From Gigantopelta aegis (Eukaryota; Mollusca; Gastropoda; Neomphalida; Peltospiridae): a stretch of DNA of 64,000 nt. The DNA lies in contig NC_054699.1 of the NCBI RefSeq assembly GCF_016097555.1, positions 2,125,293 to 2,189,292 of the forward strand, given 5' to 3'. Below the pieces are notes generated by a model. The model was given only the letters and a program-made list of their open reading frames with translations, made no database searches and was not told where the DNA came from. Position numbers and translations under genes: made by a program. The first letter of the stretch is position 1; each line of letters begins with the position of its first letter. Shown here piece after piece: positions 34,858-46,309 of this stretch.

Positions 34858-35034
34858 TCACAGAGGTTTAATGAAGAGGAGGACGCAGGTGAGGCACAAG
34901 ATGCTGATGCACAGGTAGGTGATGTAGTAGTCGCGGGCTGTTAGTCGTGGGAAGGCCACTAATTGGTGCACAGTTTTAGCGATCAGTGCTATGCGCAGAT
35001 TCTCCGTAACGTCGGCACTACTACAGAGATCATC
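34858..35034 (-). CDS. LRCH: LRCH proximal last exon: CH end plus membrane anchor
   Basis: The exon follows CTCGTTTTTTCAG in phase 0 and encodes 58 residues to TGA. The first 28 (DDLCSSADVTENLRIALIAK, then TVHQLVAF) align with the distal exon's EQVCSAHDLLDERGICRVAI, so it completes the CH domain in its own way. After PRLTARDYY comes ITYLCISILCLTCVLLFI, a clear membrane segment, with only KPL behind it. The product would be a tail-anchored LRCH with the body in the cytosol. A C-terminal membrane segment is known for LRCH4. Confidence 0.92.
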   Translation of the reverse strand, partial: DDLCSSADVTENLRIALIAKTVHQLVAFPRLTARDYYITYLCISILCLTCVLLFIKPL

Positions 35035-35039
35035 CTGAA

Positions 35040-37500
35040 AAAACGAGACCCAATCAATGGCGTCAGTGACCAGTTCAATGGAAATTTTTATATTACAGTA
35101 CATTTGGTACTGATGATAAGATAATTTCTGCCACATTTTATTTTTCTTTATTATTTTTAAGACATAAAAAAAATAGTAGTGATAAACACAACTGTTTTCT
35201 GGAAAACTATAATATGTCACTAAATGCAAGTCCGTCAATCAATTATTCAGTAAAAAAAATTTTTTTTTTAATATTAACGTTATGTAAATTATTTTTAATA
35301 GTAATATAGCTATTTATTGTATCTCTGGGGACTTTATATTTCATTCCCCCCCCCCCCCCCCCCCCACCAAAAACAAACAAACAAATTGTACACATCGCCT
35401 CAACATAAATTTATTTCAACACTATATAAATGAATACTTATTATCTGTCTGTCTGTCTTTAGGTATTATATATAAAAAAAAATACATGTTACAAATAAAA
35501 ATGTATTGTGTGTATTTTTGTTAAAATTTAAAATAGTTTATATTTAAAAAAATCTACCATTGGTAATTTGATTCAAATAAATCTTTATTTCAATGTTAAT
35601 AAAAGTATTTCAAATAACGAAAACAGAATAGCAATTTTGCTCAGTACATATATAATGCAGTGGCAGAAACTTTCTTCATAATATACTACAATCTAGTTTA
35701 ACCAATTTTATAAAAATCAACACTTATATATTTTTTATATTATTTAAAAACTATTACACATAAACTGATGTGAATTGGTTAGTAGAAATAAATAAACTTG
35801 AAACCAAAACATTATTAAAAAAATAAAATTACAGAACAATTTTACAACGGTTGAGCTACAGGAAGCAAAAAGCTAAAACTGTGCAACCAATGTCAGCCAT
35901 TTTGATTAAACTGCATGCTGGGAAAACAACAACTGCATGATGAGAAAAAGAAAATCCAAATGCAATGAAACTGAACAGAATTTTTTGATGAAACTAATGA
36001 ACACAATGATTTGACATTTCTTTTGGCCATGTGGTTTTTATGGTTATAGTTGCCATTTACTGATTTTAATTTTTTTTTTTTTTTTATTTATTTAAAATTA
36101 AGGAATTTATTTGCTGATATTGTTAACTGAAATGAAAGGCTTACCTTGGATGTTTGCATTTTCACCGACAATTCCAAGAAAATTATCATTTTCATCCACA
36201 CAAGCAAATCTTCTGGACATAACTAAATCTTTGTAATTTTCCTCTTTGTTTTTTTTAGGTGAACAGCAATCCACAATCATACTTACTAAAACGTAAGAAC
36301 AATAACGCGAACCTGCATGCTTACATAAAAATGCATCGCAGTAAAACAATTTGAAACTTCATGCACCCTCAGCTTGGAACATTCAGCTGTTAGATGTACA
36401 CAAATGAGATGAATGATTTTATTTTATTGGAGAGTGAATCGGATTCATGTCACTTTCAGATAAGGTCTAAACATATTTATTACACCATCATAAACTTTAT
36501 CTTCGATATGTGTAAAGAAAACCACACACGTTTTAGGTATGAGAAAATTTATTATCAGCTAATTAAATCAAATAAATATGTTATTTCACAAAACCTTTTT
36601 AAATGGTTTTTATGGGCTAATGTATATTAAAATAAAATAAATTGTATCCTGTTGTATTTTAAATAGTTTCTGTTATCTTGTGCGAAAATGATTCATATGT
36701 ATTGACTACATCAAGTTACAATAAATATTTCTGAAAGAAGCAAGTAAATTTTATAAGTAAAAAGTCTAATATTTGGACAGAATTATCCGAGTAAACAAAA
36801 TAAAGCTGTCAGTTCTTAACTTGAATAACCAAATTCCATACATTTTATTTTACCGTAATCTAATTTCAGGCCTTTGAGAAGTGAAAATTTGCATAAATCA
36901 TTTATGGGTTACACAAAACCAAATTCAGGTAACCTATTTCGTCTTTACGTAACCTGTCATGCACTTGTAAATGATGGCATAAATTCAATGCGCGAACGAA
37001 AAATGGGTTAACAAAAAATATACTTATGCAAGCGACGCACAAACCAAACTATCGCTCTCGCAATTTTCAGAGGCGTGAATTTCCAATTTTGGAAAGTTCA
37101 ATTTTATATAAACTGATGCTGAATTTTTCATATCAGTGCTGTAAGTATTAGTCAAATTTTAGAAATAAACCCCAATATATTTCTTAATGCTTATTTTTTT
37201 TATTATATTAGTGCATAAAATGTTCCTTTTAGTTGTACATTGAAAAAACCAGGAGTTATGAAATCCCTCATTCCACATTAGATTGTCCATAACTGTTTCA
37301 TGTTGTTAAACGTTATGTCAGACTGCCAAATAGAAATGTCATGATGAATTAACAATAAAAACAAACACAAATACAATACTGTACAAAATAATAAAGTAAC
37401 AACAACAAATCTAAAAAATGATCAAAATCAACACAATACACTCAAAGAAATTGTCGTGAGTTTACTGTCAATGTAAGATATTTCTGACTAACCGAGCCTG
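35040..37500. other. mostly no gene; AT-rich LRCH intron
   Basis: It contains a poly-C run (35346-35366) and many poly-A/T runs. Apart from the doubtful exon-like block at 36145-36220, no coding exon or repeat family was recognised. Confidence 0.5.
36145..36220 (-). other. exon-like block of uncertain status
   Basis: On the minus strand an ATG opens MSRRFACVDENDNFLGIVGE NANIQ and meets a strong donor, CATCCAAG|GTAAGCC. An upstream acceptor candidate is CATCTAACAG near 36380. No partner exon was found. It could be a first exon of a nested transcript or an old transposon fragment. Confidence 0.25.
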
Positions 37501-37520
37501 TTTAACAACTAAAATGAAGG

Positions 37521-37700
37521 AAAGACTGTTTTATTTAAAGATGCACTCAACACATTTTAATTATGGCTAAGAACCACACAGATGGGAGAGAAAATCCACT
37601 TCCACTACACAATGGGCTACTCTTTCTGATTAGCAGCAAGGGGTCTTTTATATGCACCATCCCACACACAGGACAGTACATATTATGGCCCTTGTTATCA

Positions 37701-37795
<95 letters not shown>

Positions 37796-37910
37796 AGTCG
37801 TGAAGCACTGGCTGAATGAGAAATAGTCCAATGGGTTCACCAATAGGAATCAACCCTAGACTGACCGCGCATCGGACGAACGCTTTACCACTGGGCTATG
37901 TCCCAACCCC
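37521..37910 (-). mobile_element. SINE, antisense, with internal (TA)n expansion
   Basis: The tail is 'AGATGCACTCAACACATTTTA' and the head end is 'CGCTTTACCACTGGGCTATG'. A run of about 96 bases of TA (37702-37793) sits at the point where other copies have a short GATATACCAG. Confidence 0.8.
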
Positions 37911-37927
37911 ATTTAAGTAAAAAAAAT

Positions 37928-38152
37928 AGACATATTTAGAATACATGTGTCTGCATATCCAATGTGTTTCTGGCGATTCTAAATGACATATTTAGAATAT
38001 ATGTGTCTGCATATCCAATGTGTTTCTGGCGATTCTAAATGACATATTTAGAATATATGTGTCTGCATATCCAATGTGTTTCTGGCGATTTTAAATGACA
38101 TATTTAGAATATATGTGTCTGCATATCCAATGTGTTTCTGGTGATTCTAAAT
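37928..38152. repeat. four copies of a 57-base unit
   Basis: 'GACATATTTAGAATATATGT' with 'GTCTGCATATCCAATGTGTT' and 'TCTGGCGATTCTAAAT'. Confidence 0.9.
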
Positions 38153-38251
38153 GGATTTTACCTCCTAATAATTTTGGGTATTCAACAAGAAATACATATA
38201 CATGTAGTATAAACTAAATTAATATTGTGACATGTTGGGGGTTTTTTTGGC

Positions 38252-38800
38252 AAATAAACACAACAGCACATGTTCACGATATGTGCACATGGCAGACATC
38301 ACTTTACACACACTATAACCTGAAATGTTTTACAGGTCAGGGCTAGCTGTGGCACTCGCTAAATAAACACAACAGCACATGTTCACGATATGTGCACATG
38401 GCAGACATCACTTTACACACACTATAACCTGAAATGTTTTACAGGTCAGGGCTAGCTGTGGCACTCGCTAAATAAACACAACAGCACATGTTCACGATAT
38501 GTGCACATGGCAGACATCACTTTACACAAACTATAACCTGAAATGTTTTACAGGTCAGGGCTAGCTGTGGCACTCGCTAAATAAACACAACAGCACATGT
38601 TCACGATATGTGCACATGGCAGACATCACTTTACACACACTATAACCTGAAATGTTTTACAGGTCAGGGCTAGCTGTGGCACTCGCTAAATAAACACAAC
38701 AGCACATGTTCACGATATGTGCACATGGCAGACATCACTTTACACACACTATAACCTGAAATGTTTTACAGGTCAGGGCTAGCTCTGGCACTTGCTAAAT
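38252..38800. repeat. five copies of a 109-base unit
   Basis: 'AAATAAACACAACAGCACAT' to 'GGGCTAGCTGTGGCACTCGC' is nearly identical in all copies. Confidence 0.95.
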
Positions 38801-38948
38801 TCGCCAACTGCAAATTTTATTTTAATTTGGCAAAAAAATTGCACGTAATAATTGATATTTTGTTAAAAAAATAACCAAATTCTGCAGTTTTTAAATTTTA
38901 ATAAATAATTTGGCGAAATTTTCTTCTCACCCAGAGCTAGCCTTACAG
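38776..38948. mobile_element. short foldback element
   Basis: GGCTAGCTCTGG and AAATTCGCCAA on the left mirror TTGGCGAAATTT and CCAGAGCTAGCC on the right. Its left end is shared with the unit of the 109-base array. Confidence 0.55.
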
Positions 38949-38949
38949 G

Positions 38950-39638
38950 TATATAAATTTTGTGATTTTTAGGTTAGGTGCGAATGGTACTAAATTTATA
39001 TGCATGCATTCCCCTTCCCCTCCCCCCACGTTTCCAGTCTATTAGAAAATAAAATAAATAGAAGAACGATCAGAAACACATTGTATAGACAGACTGATAT
39101 TCTAAAACATTTGTTTTAAAAATGTATGTGCTATGTAACTGCAGTGGTTAAAGAGGCTTGTTTACTTGGAAACATGTTACAGCTTTTGAATGACAGCAAA
39201 TTCAGGAGATTCTCCGTAACACTTCATTATACAGACAGTAACAACACATAATTCATTCTGTAACTTCATCAAAGTGAGGAATTGAAATCAAAATTTGAAA
39301 TGTCATTAAGTCACACAGTGAGGTCACTAGGTCACACAGTGTGTGTATCGTACATTATATACTGAACAAGAAAAGAAATGCAGCTATTCAATATACACAT
39401 AATAAGATTAATTTGGTAACTAGTCTGTCAAAATGGTCCTAAAATGTTCACAAGACTTTTAAAAAATGGAATTCAAGTTGAATTAACATTTGCATTTCTT
39501 TTATTGTTTATTATATATGTGTATGTCATGTGTATACATTATGCATGTCTGTATATGTGCATTGGTGGTGTATTTTGGAATGTGCATGTGTATTTAGGTG
39601 TGTGTGTGTGTATCTGTCTGTGTGTGTGTATGTGTACA

Positions 39639-39687
<49 letters not shown>

Positions 39688-40025
39688 ATATTGTCTGAAT
39701 ATGTGTCAGTTATGTGATTGTGTATGCGTGTGTATATGTACATAATTGCATGTGCATGTTTGTCTGTGCACATAGATGTGTCTGCATAGATGTGCTTTAA
39801 AAAAAACATAATTTCTATTTGTTTCAATACTATTTCAAAATAATAATTGTACAAATTAACTATTAACTGACCAACTTCCTAGTTAAATGATATGTCAGGT
39901 TACAACAAATCAAATATGTTTTTTTTTAAAAAGACAGCTTAGCACTGACAATGTTAATGTTAGACCAAGCAACTGCTAACAATGTATGTCTGCGAAATTG
40001 TTTAATTCTAGACCGCAAGGAATTC
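38950..40025. other. no gene seen; intron with (TG)n
   Basis: A TG-rich microsatellite lies at about 39596-39690. The rest is AT-rich intron without recognised elements. Confidence 0.5.
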
Positions 40026-40030
40026 AGCTA

Positions 40031-40754
40031 CAGTGAAACCGTCCTAACCGGACACCCTTGGGACCAAGACAAATGTCTGGTTTTAAGAGGGATCTGGTTT
40101 AGAGAGGTTAAGTTATGTCTTGGTTTTTAAAAAGGGACACTGTAAAACATTCGATTTTGAGGGAATTCCGGTTTACTGAGTGTCCGGTTTTGAGGGAATT
40201 CCGGTTTACTGAGTGTCCGGTTTCGAGGGAATTCCGGTTTACTGAGTGTCCGGTTTTGAGGGAATTCCAGTTTAGAGGGAATTCCGGTTTACTGAGTGTC
40301 CGGTTTTGAGGGAAATCCAGTTTACTGAGTGTCCGGTTTTGAGGGAATTTCTGGTTTACTGAGTGTCCGGTTTTGAGGGAATTTCCGGTTTACAGGGAAT
40401 TCCGGTTTACTGAGTGTTTGGTTTTGAGGGAATTCCGGTTTACTGGGAATTCCAGTTTACTGAGTGTCCGGTTTTGAGGGAATTCCGGTTTACTGAGTGT
40501 CCGGTTTTGAGGGAATTCCGGTTTACCGAGTGTCCGGTTTACAGGGAATTCCGGTTTATTGAGTGTCCGGTTTTGAGGGAATTCCAGTTTACTGAGTGTC
40601 CGGTTTTGAGGGAATTCCAGTTTACAGGGAATTCCGGTTTACAGGGAATTCCGGTTTACTGAGTGTCCAGTTTTGAGGGAATTCCAGTTTACTGAGTGTC
40701 CGGTTTTGAGTGAATTCCAGTTTACTGAGTGTCCGGTTTTGAGAGGATTCACTA
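40031..40754. mobile_element. TA-flanked MITE with CAGTGAAACC ends and a TIR-derived array
   Basis: The left end is CAGTGAAACCGTCCTAACCGG and the right end is CCGGTTTTGAGAGGATTCACTA. Between about 40135 and 40745 is an array of about 18 diverged units of GAGTGTCCGGTTTTGAGGGA plus ATTCCGGTTTACT. Each unit resembles the element's own terminal sequence. Confidence 0.75.
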
Positions 40755-40759
40755 TACTA

Positions 40760-41860
40760 CACAAGAAATCATATACACAGAATACCAACAGCTAACATTT
40801 ACTTCAATACATCTCTCATTGCATAGAAAACTGAATCAAAATACGTCAACACTTTGCAAAATATTATCTCTATATATTAAGAATCAAAATGAGCAAATGA
40901 AAAAAAACAAAAAACACGAAATAGAAACAAAATCTTAAAATCAAAAACAGAAAAAGAAAAAGAAAATATAAGAAATTAAAACCAAATTTACATAGCAAAA
41001 AAAATAAAAACTTAAAAATGTTAAAAGAAACTGGACAAAGAAGAAACAAACACAAGCAAAATAAAAGAAAGAAAATATAAACATAACAAATATATGATGG
41101 AAACAAATTAAACAACCAACAACTACAAAAACAACATAAACTTGAGTACATGGTTTTAAATGAAAAAAAACAATATCGGTCACCAAAATAATAAATAGTA
41201 AGCATATATTGAACTGTTTTCAGATTTCCTTGTGTTTCATTTGTATCAACAGTAACATATTAATAGTATTTCAACTTCTTCATTCGAAAACCATTTCAAC
41301 TGAAGGCTGTATTCAACGTTCTCAGAATAGTGGTTCAGAAAATATCATTTGGTTTTATTTACATGCTCAAGTCTTTTCTTTTACGGAAAACTCTTTGAAT
41401 AAATAATATGTCAACAAACATGTAATGATCTCTATTTTATCACTTACATTTTTTAATGTTTAAGTCAAAGTGTAGCCAACAAAATCATTCAGCAGAAAAT
41501 AGATCCCTAAACACTTATTTAATAAAAAAACATCATCTAGAATAGAATAATGTTTAACGATTTCTTAGCACAAAAAATACATCAGCTATTGGGTGTCAAA
41601 CTATGGTAAATGTAAAACATTAAATATTAACTATGGTGATGGCATTACGAATTCCAAAACTGGCTCCAAACCAGAGCAAGTAGCAGGTATTCCACTATGC
41701 ACTAAGCAGTAATATATAGCTTTATGAGACATCACTTTTCTTTCCCCTGTAATCAGATTTTCACCAATACCAGTAATTACGTCACCAGACAAAAATTCCC
41801 ACCACATATTTGTTAACAAACCACAATTAATAAACAAAGAAACAGTAGAGTATTTGCTGA
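40760..41860. other. no gene seen; A-rich intron
   Basis: A strongly A-rich tract at 40880-41180 gives long but meaningless frames. A small dispersed-repeat fragment is at 41550-41620. Confidence 0.5.
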
Positions 41861-41869
41861 TACACTCAC

Positions 41870-41947
41870 CTGGTTCACACCAATTTTGCGACAGGCTTCC
41901 AAGAAATTTTCAACATTTCGACGACATTTAGCCATCGTCAGTTTTGG
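41870..41947 (-). CDS. LRCH: LRCH CH-domain exon (middle)
   Basis: The exon is 78 bases, acceptor TTGTTTTTACAG, donor CAG|GTGAGT, phase 0 to 0. It encodes PKLTMAKCRRNVENFLEACR KIGVNQ. This is one of the most conserved parts of LRCH proteins (CH helices with the NVENFLEACRKIGV core). Its donor is shared by both alternative last exons. Confidence 0.95.
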
Positions 41948-42149
41948 CTGTAAAAACAATAAAAAAGTGAAAACATCAATTATTATCAAATCACTCAGAT
42001 GTTTCATTTTTTCTTTTTTGGAAAAAGCACATCTACAAAATATTAAAATACCAGTATTTGTTAACACAGAAGGTACGCAATGTTAAGCCTGATTAGTATT
42101 TGAATGGGCGACCACTGAGTTTGGGTCTGTGGTTATAAAACTGTTTATA

Positions 42150-42345
42150 TGTTACTTGTTTTTAACCACACCACTAGAGTACATTGATTTATTAATCAGC
42201 TATTGAATATCAAATATTTGGTGATTCCGACACATAGTTTTCAGAGAAAATGCACTACATTTTTCCATTAGCAGCAACAATTTTTTATATGCACTGTCAC
42301 AGGACAGCACATTTTACTAAAGCTTGGAGTCGAGCAAGTTTTATA
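42150..42345 (-). mobile_element. SINE fragment, antisense
   Basis: 'TTTTTAACCACACCACTAGAG' to 'GCACTGTCACAGGACAGCAC'. It ends about 40 bases from the CH exon donor. Confidence 0.6.
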
Positions 42346-42383
42346 AGCAGAGTTCCTGATACAAATCAGTCTCACAAACTCAC

Positions 42384-42521
42384 CACTGCTGGGGAGGGTA
42401 CATGAATGCTTGCGACAGAGCGAGGTCGAATCTGATTGGCTAAGTGACACAGCACGACACCGTCTTTCAGTGCTTCAGGGAGATTATCCGGAAGTGTCAC
42501 CTTCAGACGAGATTCAATTGT
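42384..42521 (-). CDS. LRCH: LRCH CH-domain exon (first)
   Basis: The exon is 138 bases, acceptor CTTTTTCCAG, donor CAGTG|GTGAGT, phase 0 to 0. It encodes TIESRLKVTLPDNLPEALKD, GVVLCHLANQIRPRSVASIH and VPSPAV. DGVVLCHLAN is the canonical CH-domain signature, and the RPRSVASIHVPSPAV string is specific to LRCH. Confidence 0.96.
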
Positions 42522-42744
42522 CTGGAAAAAGACAAGTAATATTCCTTAGTAAAATACATTTTAAATCTTAAAACTATTCGTAATATTCGGAAAAATATTT
42601 CTTGATTTAACAAAATACATTTTAAATCTTAAAACTATTCGTAATATTCGGAAAAATAATATTTCTTAATTTAGGAAAATACATTTTTGTAATCTTTGGA
42701 AAAATAATTTTTAAAGAAAACTACTTTAAATGAAAAAAAAGTAA

Positions 42745-43076
42745 AGCTCGTTTTATTTAACGACGCCACTAAGAGCACACTGATTTTTTATCTTATCGTC
42801 GGCTATTGGACGTCCAACATAATATGGTCATTCTGACACTGTTTTTTAGAGGAAACCCGCTGTCACCACATAGGCTACTCTTTTATGACAGGCAGCAAGG
42901 GATCTTTTATTTGCCTTCCCACAGGCAGGATAGCACAAACAAATTTACACCTACTCACTAAGCCTTGCAGAGCACTCACTCAGGGTTTGAAGTCGGTATC
43001 TGGATTAAAAATCCCATGCCTCGACTGGGATCCGAACCCAGTACCTACCGGCCTGTAGACGCCACCAAGGCCTGTC
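42745..43076 (-). mobile_element. near full-length SINE, antisense
   Basis: The tail is 'CTCGTTTTATTTAACGACGCC' and the head is 'GGGATCCGAACCCAGTACCTAC'. It is the same type as 3484-3870. Confidence 0.8.
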
Positions 43077-43303
43077 TTAAAGGAAAAAAAGGTACAATTT
43101 CTAGAAAAACGTTCCTTAGTCAAAGAAAAAATACTATCAAAAATCTTGTATAAACCAATCCTTTGCAGAAACAATCTTTATTTTTAGAAAAAGAGAAACA
43201 ATTCATAATTTGTGAAAACCAATTCCTAGTTTTGAGAAAAAGATTTTTAGTTTTTTTCTTAAACTATTTATGCAGTACTTATTCTACTGTACTACTTTCT
43301 CAC

Positions 43304-43425
43304 ATTTCTAAGTTGGTCCATTTGTTGTATCTCTTCTAGTTGCATCTCGTGTTGTCGTCGGATCGTGAAATTTGGATTGGTGTCTTTATAATCCTCTAAC
43401 ATTTTAATAGATGCCTGCGACAAAC
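43304..43425 (-). CDS. LRCH: LRCH exon before the CH domain (coiled segment)
   Basis: The exon is 122 bases. The acceptor TTTGTTAACCAG is required by phase; a second AG 11 bases further in (GTCGCAG) would break the frame. The donor is GAAAT|GTGAGA. It encodes GLSQASIKMLEDYKDTNPNF, then TIRRQHEMQLEEIQQMDQLRN. The Q/E-rich helix leads directly into the CH domain as in vertebrate LRCH. Confidence 0.88.
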
Positions 43426-43668
43426 CTGGTTAACAAACGAAACAACATTTAAAATATTACAAATTAAATTATTAGTAAACAAAACAAAAATAAACATCAG
43501 ACAAATCAATAACTGTAACGCAGATTAAAAAAAAAATCAAGATATATGTTACAAATAAAACAGGATATAATTTATATTTTGTTGATGAAATAAATGGGAT
43601 GACAGCACAAAGTATGACTAATCAGATACACACACACAGAATAAAACAGATTAGGGGGTAGGGGGGTG

Positions 43669-43776
<108 letters not shown>

Positions 43777-44339
43777 CAGAGTATGAGTGTCATATTGGAG
43801 GCGAAAGACCAGACTAAAATATGGTAGTACATTATTAGTTCAGCAAGAGTATATTAGTATTGTTAACATGTCAAAGGCCTTACACGACTTGTTAAACTTT
43901 AAGACAAAAGCATTTTCTGTTATACTTTTAATATGTACAGCAGAATACATCTTGTTAACATGAAAAAAAACCCTCACCTTAAATAGTTTCTTATGCAAAA
44001 GCATATGCTGTTACACTTTTAATATATACAGCAGCTCATTTTGACAATATGTCTACCTTTTTATTAAGAAATACTTGGATAAGCAGCAAAAGATATTACT
44101 GGATTATGTGAAATAAATTCTGTTAGGTAAAGAAGAATCATCATTCAAGCAGAAAGACTTATGGAGTCAGCACTCAAAATCCACACACTCCATTAACCAT
44201 GCCACCGGTCGTCAAGCAGAAGGAGGTAAACCTTCATTGGACAAGCAGAAAGGAAGAGTCCTCAGAGTGTCAAGCAAGGGGAGGTCACTCCACAGCCAGC
44301 AAGCATCAAAGGGAGGCTACTCCCGTGTGGTGGACCTAC

Positions 44340-44469
44340 CTGAGGCTGGTGGGCCTTGGCTTGAGTGGGCGAGCCGATTCGGACCGTTCAGAGACTTACC
44401 CGTCCGAGTGGATCGCGATCCCGAGCTCAGAGGAGAACGCTTCTTCTCTTCTATTTCATTGGTTCCACG
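44340..44469 (-). CDS. LRCH: LRCH Ser-rich linker exon
   Basis: The exon is 130 bases, acceptor TTTTTACCTTTTGACAG, donor CCTCAG|GTAGGT, phase 0 to 1. It encodes RGTNEIEEKKRSPLSSGSRS, then TRTGKSLNGPNRLAHSSQGP PASG. The low-complexity basic/Ser-rich composition matches the disordered linker of LRCH proteins. Recognition rests on splice phases and position rather than sequence identity. Confidence 0.82.
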
Positions 44470-44549
44470 CTGTCAAAAGGTAAAAACAATTTAAACCTAC
44501 AGTCTTGCCTCATCATAATATAATTAGAAACTTTCAACTATTATACAGT

Positions 44550-45300
44550 TTACTCTGTTCTGATAAGACGACTTCGCTAAAAACACTGAAGGTTAACCAT
44601 TGATAAACCTCAGAAATGACGTCATTAAGTCAGAAGAAAAAAGAAAGAAGGAAATGCTTTATTTAACGACGCACTCAACACATTTTTATTTATGGTTATA
44701 TGGCGTCAGATATATGGTTAAGGACCAAACAGATATTGAGAGAGGAAACCCGCTGTCGCCACTTCATGGGCTATTCTTTTCGATTAGCAGCAAGGGATCT
44801 TTTATATGCACCATCCCACAGACAGGGTAATACATACCACGGCCTTTGATATACCAGTCGTGTTGCACTGGCTAGAACGAGAAATAGAGCAATGGGGCCA
44901 CCGACAGGGATCGATCTCACACAGACCGCGCATTGAGCGAGAGCTGTACCACTGGGCTACGTCCTGTCCCTTAAGTCAAAAGGGACATCAATATGTAAAA
45001 CAGGTCATGGAAAGGACGTTAGAAACAGATAAATGTGTATTTTTAATTTAAAAAGTTGTGTTATTTGTAACTACAAGAATTGTTTGTAATTTCTTTTTTA
45101 TTTATCAATGCATAATTAAAAACTTTCTGTCGTTATACAATTTACTCTTCTGATTGGACGACGTCACTATAAACACGTGAATGTTACCCTTCAATAAACC
45201 TCAGATAATTACGTCATTACATGTACATCGAATGGGACGTGATTACATAAAACAGGTCACGGAAAGGACACTAGAAACTGATTTATGTGTATTTTTAATG
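44550..45300. repeat. diverged tandem duplication, one copy with a SINE
   Basis: 'AATAAACCTCAGATAATTACG' ... 'AAACAGGTCACGGAAAGGAC' (45120-45300) matches 44550-44636 plus 44971-45050. The SINE sits only in the first copy. Confidence 0.7.
44637..44970 (-). mobile_element. full-length SINE, antisense, with target duplication
   Basis: It is flanked by TTAAGTCAGAAG (44625) and TTAAGTCAAAAG (44971). The tail is 'AACGACGCACTCAACACAT' and the head is 'GTACCACTGGGCTACGTCC'. Confidence 0.82.
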
Positions 45301-45644
45301 TGTTGTTTGTAATTATAAATTAAAAGAAAAAAAATTGTGAATTTATCAATGTACAACAGTCACAAATATTGTAACTGTCATACATTGATAAATGCACAAA
45401 AACCGACAAATAATTCTTATATAAAAATTCCTCTGCAGCCTATTATGTCATATGATCTTACGCGCATTACATGACGTAATGTAAATGATGGCATAGCATA
45501 ACACCACTCTTTTTACAGCCAAATGCTTACAGTACAAAATAATACGACTGTAGTTGCATTAGAAAATAATTATTTTTATACACAACTAAAGCCGCTGCTT
45601 ATGAAAATATACTATTTCATGTTTACGCAACAAATGAGTTTTAC

Positions 45645-45708
45645 CGACGCCATATAACCGTAAATAAAATGTGTTGAGTGCGTCATTAAATAACGCATTT
45701 CCTTCCTT
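45645..45708 (+). mobile_element. SINE 3' tail fragment
   Basis: 'CGCCATATAACCGTAAATAA' to 'AATAACGCATTTCCTTCC'. Confidence 0.7.
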
Positions 45709-46309
45709 CTTTTTGTGTGTGTAATCTGACTCATGAATGGAAACATTATAGGAAAGTGAAGTTCCGCCATGGCAAGTAAGCAAACAAACATCGTCATTTT
45801 TAAGCTAGCCAATCAGTGGCTGTGGAAGCAATCTGCACACAGTGCAGAGATCAAAACAATATTACCCTGTATATTTGAGCCCATATGGGTGATCAATAAA
45901 TATATGCACGTGCTATTCAGACAAACATGAATTACAAAAATATTTATAAAACTAAAGAAAATCAAATGGAACGCTACAACAAGTAACAAAAACAAATCTG
46001 AATCTGAATCAAAAACTAAAACTCAACAACAATAATAATAAAAAATCATAAAATGAAGAGCACATATTGATGCAGAGGATTGTTCTACAAATATCACACA
46101 GTGAGGGAGATATGGGTGGCATTTTTCTTAACACAAACCATCCACAGAATTCAATAGTTTGGCAAAACAATTTCCAAAACAGCTCTTGTATCAAACAGGA
46201 TATACGGTAATACCACTTGTAATATCAGTTTTGGTCCTACAGTTGTTTTTTCCTGTTCCAACCAGACCGATAACTCATATATGAAATGCCAGTCTCTAGT
46301 TTATGTTAT

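Noticed and set aside
40870..41205. Phe/Leu-rich membrane-like frame
   Set aside because: It is the reverse of an A-rich tract; the composition alone creates it.
43415..43425. Acceptor GTCGCAG for the LRCH exon 43304
   Set aside because: Using it leaves a stop (TAA) after joining exon 44340-44469. The AG 11 bases upstream keeps the frame.
44199..44494. Plus-strand frames of 85-94 codons
   Set aside because: They are the reverse strand of the LRCH exon 44340-44469 and its flank. The minus-strand reading fits the splice phases.
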